NCBI GenBank assembly: GCA_023853785.1
Contig: JAJIRX010000601.1
Location: 1 to 64,000 of the forward strand
Length of the DNA: 64,000 bases
Reading direction: 5' to 3'
DNA from: Psilocybe azurescens
Taxonomy: Eukaryota > Basidiomycota > Agaricomycetes > Agaricales > Agrocybaceae
Shown here: positions 33,815 through 42,677 of the stretch, piece by piece
Position numbering within the stretch: the stretch's first letter is position 1
Layout of the letters: every line of letters begins with the position of its first letter
The notes under the pieces: generated by a model
Database searches by the model: none
Told to the model about the DNA's origin: nothing
What the model saw: the letters and a program-made list of their open reading frames with translations, nothing else
Translations under genes and position numbers: made by a program

Positions 33815-36800
33815 TTATTTAAGAAGAGCTAGTATGCTGTTTAGGCTTTTGATTCTCCTCCGGCTATCAGCAGGCGCTTGACGTTTCTTTCCTGCCTGCA
33901 ATGCAGAGGTTACTTGGCTTGTAGACGCTGTATTAGGTGATAATACATTTTGTTCATTATTGCACGTTATAGGATGGGGTACCGGTGGGTTGTCCTCGAG
34001 TAGTAATACACTGGCAGTTACTGGCACAGGAGTTTGTGAGATTGGATCTCCACTCTGTAGAAATATTCAGCGAGAGAATAAGAATCCAAGACTGAATGAG
34101 TGTATTTACTCACCAAGTCACAAGCAATTATATCAGCTCGGCTCTTGGCACGGTCAAATCTCTGCTGTTTGATGAACTTGGACAATGCAGATAGGCCTCG
34201 AAGTTTACCATTATCGCATTTCTGGATTTCCCGCAGCTCGTCAATCACAGTCTGTGGTGATACACCCCGAGAAAGGGATTCCGAATCAATGTACTCAGGA
34301 ATTTCTCGAAAGCGTTCCCATTGCTTGCGAGCCTGATCATTATTTGTCAGTACTGAGCTACCAAACGAGTAAGTCAACACACATTTTTATCTTTACGCCA
34401 CTTTGATTGAAAGTAGAGCTCGACTTGACGGAGCGGTGGCTTGATCCCAACTTGAATACCCAGATCATTAAACACCCGCTCTCCTGCATTATAGCAGGTC
34501 CATTGATCATCAAGGCTGTATTTGTCGAGTGTCTGGAAAGGTTTCCAGCAATTCCAGACAATTTCTGGCCGCTTGATTAATTTAAAAACCTCCTCCCATG
34601 TCACTGAACGCTGTCCGAGAATGGGAGGCCAGAAGAATTGGGGTTCACCTGATGTTGCAATCGTTAGAGTTTCTAATGAAATAGAATAGTTTTTGTACAC
34701 CATACCAGGCACAGAGAATGCTGCTGTATCCGGAAGCACAAGTTTGATTTGTGTCTCTGACAGCTGACCCAAAGGCGCCACTTGTGGAGGGGGGAGTTCT
34801 TCTAGTAGGTGTCTTCGGTGAAATATGCTCAAAATTATGTACACCATCCTCATTAGCTCCAAGGTCCAGCTCGTGGTGAGCTCCTGTATTTTTCATCTGA
34901 TACTCGAGCACTGAAGGAAACAATGATGGCGTTGTTAATACAAGTTTGGAAAGTGGTAGCTGTCCTGGTGTTTGAAAACCGCTGAACTTTGTGACTAAAA
35001 ACTCGGACTTATAAGCAATGTTTCAGAAGAGATAATCAACTGAAGCAGACCTGCGTGCATATGTCGGTTCTGGTGTGTTGTGTTTGAATAACCTTTTGTA
35101 GGTGATAAGCATTCCGTTCGGCGCTGTAGCATCATGCGAACAGCTTTAAGTTCAGTCGATGTTTCTTGAAGTAGAGACCGTAATTCCTCTAAAGAGAGGC
35201 GTAGCTCATTGTTTTGGATTCGCTGGAAATCAATTTCACTTCCTTCTTTTGCCTTGAGAAGCGCCAAACTCTTTGGAAATTCAAACTTCATCCAATTCTG
35301 AACGTCCTTATTTGCTAAAGCAGGAAGTCGAAATAAACCAGATGTGGGACACTTCTGATAAATTGCTGCTCCGCACTGAGTGCAGTCAGAAATTATTATT
35401 ATGGTAAGGTGGTAATATCTCACCTGGAAAATGTATGGCCGTGAGGATATTACCATGGCCCAGTAGTTAGCGGCACCTGAGAGGTTCTCTCTTCCCACAA
35501 TTCTTGCATGTATCTCCTCAGCCATTGGGCAGACAAGTGCCAGAAACTGTTCCGAACATGGACATGACGCCATGCTGGGTCATATACCTCGTGTGCCTTA
35601 TATCCGTGTGCTCCCGAGTACAGCCTAAAAAAATAAGGAAATGTTAACTTTTGGACTCTAACAGTGAATAACATATATGACGATCCTCTTTTGGAATAGC
35701 TGGCGCATAATTGTTAAAGTAAGCGCCAGCCCTTGACCATCCCATCTGTGCTGTTTGCATACTATCAACACTGATGGAAATCCACAGAGTTAGACAAAAT
35801 GCGGGCATATAAATATAATACTCACCCCATCTGCTCCTGAGAATAACCCAATGTGTGTCGAGGCAAATGTTGCTTCATTCGTGAAATAAACTCTGCCAGT
35901 TTGAAAGCCTTTACATACAGGTTATAAAGGCTTTGTTCGTGGTAAGGTGTCTTGGGTTCCTTTTACCATGTAGTACACGGATCTAGGGTAAGTTGGAAAT
36001 GGTGGATCAGTATTCAAAATTAAAAACTAGCCTCAGTCATACTCGCACCTGTCGCCAAGTACTGTTGAACTCCCATTGGATATTTGCCAATGTTGTGATA
36101 TCAATAACATCATGAATAAAGTGGTGGTAGAATGCAAAAGCGCCAATTGGGCAGAGTGTTGGATCACGATGTGCAATAAATACACTATAGACCGGGTTAA
36201 CTTTCTATAAGCCATTGGATGTCAGTTCAGTAAAATGATAAATAAAATAGCTTACAGTACGTAGACCACGAGTGGCACCAGCCTTCTCTTCTCCCTGACA
36301 CCCTAAAACACACTCAACAGCGGTTTGTTTATTTGGGTGGAGGAAAACATATGGCTGAAGCTCAGCTAGCTTGAGAGCCCTGAAATCATCGCCTCTATTT
36401 CCTGAAGCATTCTGGGCAGTCCACGCCAAGATGACCGTTAATTATACATCGCACTATTGCTCAATATTGATATATAGATTTATAAATAAAGTACTATGGA
36501 GACATACATTCACGGTGCTTCAGAAATCCTTCTCCGACCTTAGCCATCTGCTCTGGTGTAATTCCAGCAAGAAAAGTATTAGCTATAATATCTGGAGCAT
36601 CCTCTCCTGGAACAAGGCCACTGAAAGACGAAGTATGATAAGTATTCATTCTTTTAATTACTGTATGTGCATACCTTCTAACACGATTCAGTGCTTCATT
36701 CATCCGTCCTCTGACCACATCCCAAACATGGACCGTGTTGAATATCCGTGTGTCTTTGATTTTGGGGTCCTCAGCTTCTTGCTGCTTACGTATACGAAGG

Positions 36801-37754
36801 GCACCAAAGTAGAGCTTCTTGATTTGAGACTGAGAGTTTAATTAGTTAATTGGAAGTATATAATTCAGCAAAGTGACGTACAGCTCCTAGAAAGGTATCA
36901 GGAATATCCAATCCTCTCCGTGTGTGCTTAGGTCTCTCAGATGAGTAGCGAAGATATAGTAAAAGGTGGTGCTCGTCAATAATCTCGTCTCGAATATTCC
37001 CTTTATTCAGCGAGAATTCGACAAATCTCTGAGTAATAAATAAGCGATGAGAATGGAGCAATGAGACATTAAAGACATACCTTCCAGTCTCTCACCACTG
37101 CTGCTTGAGTTTTTATTCCTCCCGGACGTCTAGTAGCCTCAGCACGCTGGGATTCCTCAATACGAATACGTCGTTTGAAATCCTGAAACTCTGAATCACT
37201 GTCCGTATCATCATCTGATATGTCTTCATCTTCCTCTCCATCCTCTTCTACTTCGTCCTCCTCATCACTCGAGTAACCCAGAAGCTCATCTGCATCTTCT
37301 TCATCAACACCAAGCTCGGCCAGAAGAGTGGCATCCGACTCATATTGGGAAGATACCTGCCAGCTAGACGTAACAGAGCCCACTGGGGGATCAAATCCTG
37401 GATACCTGATGTTGGATTCTTGAGCTTCAAAGATAGACACAGTTTGATAATATCACATACCAATGGTTGAGTAAGAGCATTCTGAGGCGGTCAAGACTTC
37501 GCAGATCTTGGGAAACTGATCCCAAAAGCTGCACATGCTTTCTGTAATGGGTCTTTGCGGCGGATACCATTTCTGATATGTGGTTCAGTAAATGAAGTAG
37601 CTTGTGACATGAATAGTACATACAACATCATTAGAAAATCGTCTTGAGGTGTAACAATATTACCATCCACGTCTTTGACTGGTTCGAGTACGACAGAATC
37701 CTTGACATTATCTTGTATCATGGTGCTCGGATTGTGCTTTTCATTAGGTGGCAT
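33815..37754 (-). CDS. Crypton-type tyrosine recombinase (NDC10_II / GCR1_C architecture)
   Basis: A multi-exon gene. The N-terminus is approximate (MPPNEKHNPSTMIQDN at about 37754), followed by an acidic stretch (EEDEDISDDDTDSDSEF) and a core-binding-like region (SLNKGNIRDEIIDEHHLLLY). Catalytic residues of a tyrosine recombinase are visible in order: Arg in ASGNRGDDFRALKL (about 36380-36420), HLPRHTLGYSQEQMG giving HxxR (about 35825-35880), and AYFNNYAP with the candidate nucleophile Tyr (about 35705-35730). Between them is the LCPIGAFAFYHHF motif typical of the Ndc10-like fold. Downstream are a coiled coil (LRLSLEELRSLLQETSTEL) and a GCR1_C-like DNA-binding domain (VGIKPPLRQVELYFQSKWRK then ARKQWERFREIPEYID, about 34270-34440). 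Family knowledge: Cryptons are DNA transposons mobilised by such recombinases. The frame appears well preserved. Several introns are inferred. Confidence 0.85.
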
Positions 37755-37979
37755 TCTGATGAACACTCTTCAATTTACACAAAGTAAAATATAGTGCGTA
37801 TGGATTGTAGTAGGGAGTGATAAGGATGAGATGGGGAGTTTTAGACAATTCCCTATAATAAATTCCAACGTTTGGGCCATTTTCAACCAGAAACCATGAA
37901 CAATGGGGCATCGACAGAAACAGATGTCCCAGTGCCATTGCCAAGCCAAACATTCAATTGAGTGCGCACATACGCACAC

Positions 37980-38305
37980 TTCACTCTTTAGACATGTATC
38001 TTAGCTACTGCAACATTACACTTATTACTCTCTTTTCACCGGTCTATAGCTCTCAAAATATATGGGAGGGCTCTAGCAAGGAGAATATCGTTGAATCTTC
38101 ATGATTTTAAACCTAAGTCCAACTCGCGCATCTAATTATAGAGTAATGCCATACATTTATTTTGATACGCGAGATTAGTTTCCGCACGGCATCTATGTTG
38201 ACCCGCGTGGTGCACCCACCTGATTCTGAGAAAATCGGGGATATGTCGGGCATCACACAATGGCCTCACTATGCATCCTGCGAGTCCTACACGAAGTCAC
38301 CCGAG
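37980..38305. other. Spacer upstream of the recombinase gene
   Basis: AT-rich, with no gene recognised. It probably contains the promoter of the minus-strand recombinase. Palindromes begin immediately to the right. Confidence 0.4.
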
Positions 38306-38344
38306 TCTGTGACCCAGTGCCAAAATTAAGCACTGGGTCACAGA
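38306..38344. repeat. Perfect hairpin, 15-bp arms, 9-base loop
   Basis: Arms TCTGTGACCCAGTGC (38306-38320) and GCACTGGGTCACAGA (38330-38344) flank CAAAATTAA. A partial third copy (TTGTGACCCAATGGG) follows at about 38350. Confidence 0.97.
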
Positions 38345-38451
38345 ATGCTTGTGACCCAATGGGTGTGAACTCCACTGAGGTCTCCATGTTCTGTTGATGG
38401 CGCAGTACCCATGTTTGTGGAGGGTAGCAGCTGCTATCGTTACATAAGCCG

Positions 38452-38539
38452 CTGCTATCATTATATAATGATAGCAGGTCTGTAAAGGTAATTGGCACAG
38501 CCACTTGCTATCATTATATAATGATAGCAAGTGGCTGTG
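38452..38539. repeat. Two perfect palindromes sharing one core (26 bp and 44 bp)
   Basis: 38452-38477 is a perfect 26-bp palindrome centred on ATTATATAAT. 38496-38539 is a perfect 44-bp palindrome with the same GCTATCATTATATAATGATAGC centre extended by CCACTT/AAGTGG and flanking bases. A degenerate half site (GCTGCTATCGTTAC) lies just left at about 38430. Such spacer-free palindromes extrude as cruciforms and are unstable, so these are likely recent or selected. Confidence 0.95.
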
Positions 38540-38916
38540 TATTCCAAGTGAGGCAGCTTGTTCCCGCGCCCCGAAAACAATTATCAGTGCACGAAATAGC
38601 TCATAACTCCAATATTCTTGACATCCTCCACCCATCCTCCACGCATTACTGTTTGTACTGTTCACTTCCCACTATATATTTAAAATTTTACTATACATAT
38701 GAGCTATATTCAAGCTATTTTAACCTGAAATATTAATTTTGTCTGTACCAATCTGAGATCCTTTTGCAGATCTTTACAGAACATTATGCAAAAAGTAAGT
38801 GTATCCCTTGTAGTCCCTGACCCTCCAACTGCTGGAGAGATTCCCAATATTATCTGGGATATTGCAGAACCTGACATAGCTATTTTATTGCAGAATTGAT
38901 TACCTGAGTTGTTAGT

Positions 38917-39411
38917 AGGGCTGGATATAGGTGCGCCTGCAGGTAATTTGGGTAATGGTATTTTTCATACATTCCCAAATTTTCTGTAAATTATGCAAGT
39001 TTTTTCATGCAAATACATTATGAATTAACTGAGTTATGGTCATATGAAATTTGAGGACAACCAGTAAAAAATGCGGCTGTGCAGAGCAAAGGTACACCTT
39101 CAGGCAAATCAGGTAATGGTATTTATCATGTAACCCCGAATTTTCTGTAAATTATGCAAGTTTTTATGCAAATCCGTTATGAATTGACTGAGTATGGTCT
39201 GATGAAGTTTGAGGACAACCAAATAAAAAATGCGGCTGTGTGGCGCAAAACAACCATTGTGCCAACTGACTTGAAACTTCACCGGGGCATAACTCAGTCA
39301 ATTCTTAACAGATTTGCACGAAAAAAATTGCATAATCTACAGGAAAGTCGGGGCTACATTATGAGTACAATTACCCGAATTACCTGCGAGTGCCCCCGTG
39401 TCCAGCCTCAA
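38917..39411. mobile_element. hAT-type MITE (495 bp) with 8-bp target duplication
   Basis: An exact 8-bp direct repeat TTGTTAGT flanks the element (38909-38916 and 39412-39419). The ends are inverted: AGGGCTGGATATAGG on the left and, reading the right end in reverse, TTGAGGCTGGACACG. Inverted similarity extends about 130 bases (GGTAATT(T/C)GGGTAAT, TTTCTGTAAATTATGCAA). The left arm is duplicated in direct orientation (about 38935-39075 and 39095-39235). 8-bp TSDs and (C/T)AGGGCTGG-like ends fit the hAT superfamily. There is no coding capacity. Confidence 0.88.
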
Positions 39412-39870
39412 TTGTTAGTCATAAATCCCTCCTTTTCCCTCTCTTTCCTCTTTCCTTTTGGGAATTTTCCTTATTTCTTTTTGGGCTCCACAAACATGGG
39501 TACCTTGCCCTGCTGATCCCCTGAATTGAAGTGGGGCTACTATGCTGATATATATACCACGGCTGTGCAGCTAATTAAAAGTACGCTCACCTTGGGTTGA
39601 TATGTACACGCATTCAACATTTGTCTGGTATGAGGCTTGCCACTTCCGTCTGCTCTTTCGCTGCGGCTGTCATCACTTCCCGAGAGCGAGAGCTGATGAA
39701 GTTCCAACGGGTAGATCGTTGTAAGTACCTCTTGATACAGATTCGCTGATATTGATTTTTCCCGCCATGGTTACATACACGTGTATGGGTTTCTGTGCGT
39801 CGGTCTAGAATCTAGACCGGGCGGGCATCGGTCATGCCACTGGGCGATAATGATAATGATAATGGTAGTA

Positions 39871-40620
39871 TACTATATATGTAGTATATGGTGCAGCAGA
39901 GCTAAACAACCAATTTGGACAGTGGCCAAATTGGCAGAGAAAATATTTTATTTTGTATATGCGTTGCGGAGCCTGGATTTCGGCCTTAGACTGACCTCAG
40001 ATATATCATATTTTAGTCAATGCACCATCCCACACTAGCCTGTGGATGAGGACTAGTGGCAAAAATCAAGTAGAAAATGAGTAAAATGTATGAAATATTT
40101 TGTTGAATCTGCATTTGACCTGCATCTACTACTGTAGCCCATGGGCTGTCCAAAGAAACCATGGAAAACTGCTAATCTTGCACATGCACACACTTTTAAA
40201 CTGCCAAAGATGCCCAATTGCAAGTGTAGGCATTCTTGAGGCATTCGGCTCAAAGAAATACACCTTGCGTAATCGTGTGCCAGAGCGAGTTGCAGCTGCA
40301 TTTGATTAGATTAGATTTACCAATTATAGAAACATCTTCCATATACACGAGCTGTTGAAGCACAGGGGGGTGAGCGAAGCGAATCGGACGCGGCAGTCAT
40401 AAAGCTCGTCTTCCATATATAAAATGCATGACATAAGCTGGCCAAATCCATGGTCCTTGGATTTTATAACTATGTCAGTTTTGACCAAATGAAAATTCTT
40501 ACGATGATTGATTCAGAGAGAGAAAATAAGCATTTTGTATTGAGGAATAAGAAAATGGGTAAAAAATGGACCCTCTATTTTTGTTGTACAGGTAGAGTGT
40601 TTAGGTCTGCTGCACCATAG
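39871..40620. mobile_element. Non-autonomous TIR element (~750 bp)
   Basis: It interrupts GGTAGTATCGCC, which is continuous in unit 2 at about 22280. The left end has ATGGTGCAGCAGAGCTAAACA and the right end, reversed, ATGGTGCAGCAGACCTAAACA, giving TIRs of about 20 bases. The target duplication is TA or TAGTA; the flank is itself repetitive (CTATATATGTAGTAT at the left), so the exact junction is ambiguous. A TA target would suit the Tc1/mariner group. No ORF of note. Confidence 0.8.
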
Positions 40621-40876
40621 TATCGCCATCACGAGCCAGCCAGCCAGTAAACATCGGAGAGTTAACTTACTCAACGGTGGGGAGCTGAGAGCGTAGTCTC
40701 TCTCTCTCGAGTCTCAGAGTGCATATATATGCACTAGCAGCGAGATAGAGTGCATATATACAAGCCATCTAACGGCCATCTAACGGCCATTAACAATAAA
40801 TATATTTTGTCGTGTTCTCCTCTCCTCTCCTCTCCGCTCCCTTCTCTCTCTGTAATATCTCCTCATTGCTAATAAA

Positions 40877-42182
40877 TCACCGCGTCCCAAGACCAGCCCC
40901 AAGACCACCATCGTCTACATCCACCGGGATAGGAATACCCATCCCCACGTTGAGCGACTCGGAGGCGGAGGTGACGAACCCCTCGTAGAGGTATATGAGG
41001 CCGAAGAGGAGGAAGAGCGCGGAGCCGCCGTATGTTACTATGTGTTCATATTGGAATTAGGTCGTTTTTAAAATAAAAATAAAAATAGTGAGAGGGAGGA
41101 GAGGGAGGGGTGGTGAGTCAAAGAGGTAGAGGCAAGGAAAAGGGAGGAAGGTAGGGAGCGCAGGGGAGAGAAGGAGGTGGCAGCCGGGAAAGGGGAAAGG
41201 GAATGGGAGAAAAAACGCACCATGCTTGACCGATATCTTGGTTGATACGTACCGGCCCCGATGACCGCGAGTGCGGTGCAGCACGAGTGCCCGAGCACGG
41301 TGCCGAAGGTTACGACGTATACGTTCTGTGGTGAGGATGGGTGGTCGTCAGTGTCAGTACAATTGGGATAATTGGGAGGGAGGAGAAAAGGAAGAGGGAA
41401 GGAAGGAAAGAAAGAAGGAGGAAAGAAAGAAAGACAGAAAGGCAGAAAGAAAAAGAAAGAAAGAAAGAAATATAGATAGGAAAGGTAGAAAGAAAGAAAA
41501 AAAGACGGACGTACGTGAGCTGCGCCGAGGGCGATAGTGGCGATCTGGGGAGCGGTCCCCCCACTCGCCAAGGAAGGTAAGCACGAAGGCTTGCACGAAC
41601 ACGGGGCCGAGGAACAGGCTGCAGAAGTTGCGCGCGCCGTCGGTCCATGATGGTTTGGGTTTTTTCGGCGATGACGTAGAGTCGCTGTCGATGTCGATGG
41701 CGATATCGTCGCTTTTGCGGCCTCCTCCATGCTGTGCAGGGGATTGCGTTGCCTGTAGCCGAGGACGGCGCGATGCCCGCGCTGAGCAGCCCGTCCTCAT
41801 GCACCGCTCGTCATCCTCGATCTCCTCCTCCGCCTCGCGCATCTCCCTCTCCATCTTCCCCTTCCCGCCTCTCCGCCATGCCCCCGCGCCTCGCCCAGCA
41901 TCTTAACCCCAAACACCAAAAACAGGGCCGCGGCACCACTGGGTCCAGCGGCGCGGGATGAGGGTGGGGAGGAGGTGGCCGAGGGACGCGGAGAGGAAGG
42001 ACATGAGGAGCAGCGAGAGGAATGCGCCGAGAAAGACGGTGAGGCGCGGGTGGCGCATGGCGAGGATGGCGGCGATGAGGAAGGTCTTGTCGCCGAGCTC
42101 GGAGATGATGATCATGAGGAAGGACTGGAGGAGGGCTTGTGGGGAGGAGAGGTCGTCGGGGTTGGGGCGAAACTGCGTCCAT
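40877..42182 (-). pseudogene. Gdt1/TMEM165-like cation antiporter, copy 3 (frameshifted; possibly the ancestral locus)
   Basis: The first motif is intact: FLMIIISELGDKTFLIAAIL (about 42050-42130), followed by MRHPRLTVFLGAFLSLLLMS. Two indels interrupt it. There is a 2-base deficit at about 41925-41935 (WTQWCRGPV instead of WTQWCAAAL) and one extra base in a G4 run at 41547-41550 within the second motif (GEWGDRSP instead of GEWGDRSQ). The last exon (LFLLFGLIYLYEGFVTS) and the stop at 40877-40879 are normal. Family role: Golgi/ER Mn2+ and Ca2+ to H+ exchange. It is divergent from the BRCT gene, which is unique DNA, so this is probably the original locus. If the indels are assembly errors, this could be the working copy. 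No in-frame ATG fits the usual start; that remains unresolved. Confidence 0.75.
41370..41510. repeat. GA-rich minisatellite in Gdt1 intron (copy 3)
   Basis: Purine-rich, built from GAAAGAAAGAAA and GGAAGGAAAG variants. It is the same intron position as in copies 1 and 2 but a different unit arrangement. Confidence 0.85.
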
Positions 42183-42299
42183 GGTTGTGCGGTGGAGTGG
42201 AGCAGGGAGAAGAGAAGAGAAGAGATAAGACGTGGGTTGACGGGGAGCCGCTTGCTTGACCTGGCAGCCTGCACTGGGTTAGGTTGAGTTGTTATAATA

Positions 42300-42677
42300 A
42301 GACAGGCAGAATCAGAGTTGCATTTAGACGGAGTGTAATGTTGTCAATGGACGTGGAGATCACGCTCGTTCGCTCACAAGAGGAAACGATCATGACGTGA
42401 CGCGGATCGAAAAGCCCGTCAGGCTCGGGATCCAAGCACAACCACACAACGATGACAATTTGTGACCTGATTGGATTTGAATCAACAGTCACGCGCGTTT
42501 TTCGCGTTTTCTCTTCCACTACCACAGGCTACTCCTCATCTTCATGTTAAGCGCTCAATATTGTTGCTAGCGCCGTCTATATCACCCATCTTACGCGCCT
42601 CCCTTTCTACTTTCCTGCTTATCAACCTCAGTTCTGGACACACGACGACTCTGACTCGACTCATTCACACGCGCCAC
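42300..42677. promoter_or_regulatory. Divergent intergenic region between Gdt1 copy 3 and the BRCT gene
   Basis: About 380-490 bases separate the two divergent coding regions, so they probably share upstream control DNA. The tandem-unit homology stops inside it (about 42450, after CACAACCACACAAC). No TATA box is obvious. Confidence 0.4.

Larger units (their letters stand above)
29830..39505. mobile_element. Foreign block (~9.7 kb) interrupting unit 3, carrying a Crypton recombinase and an XPG nuclease
   Basis: Homology of unit 3 to units 1 and 2 stops near 29830 (after CAATAGGTAACAATG) and resumes near 39505 (CTGATCCCCTGAA), so everything between is inserted DNA or nested insertions. It contains a GC-rich spacer (29880-30410), a pyrimidine-rich minisatellite (30595-31330), an XPG-like nuclease gene (31639-33570), a tyrosine-recombinase gene (33815-37754), a cluster of perfect palindromes (38306-38539) and a hAT-type MITE (38917-39411). 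No flanking target duplication could be identified by eye, so whether it is one element or several nested ones is open. Confidence 0.65.
24134..42450. repeat. Tandem segmental unit 3 (about 18.3 kb including insertions)
   Basis: The third direct unit. Leader 24134-24490, middle segment 24490-26120, membrane-protein pseudogene 27999-29041, shared fragment about 29300-29700. It is then interrupted by a foreign block (about 29830-39505) and a small TIR element (39871-40620), and ends with Gdt1-like copy 3. After 42405 it retains only AAAAGCCCGTCAG... to CACACAAC and then switches to unique DNA at about 42450, defining the right edge of the array. Confidence 0.85.
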
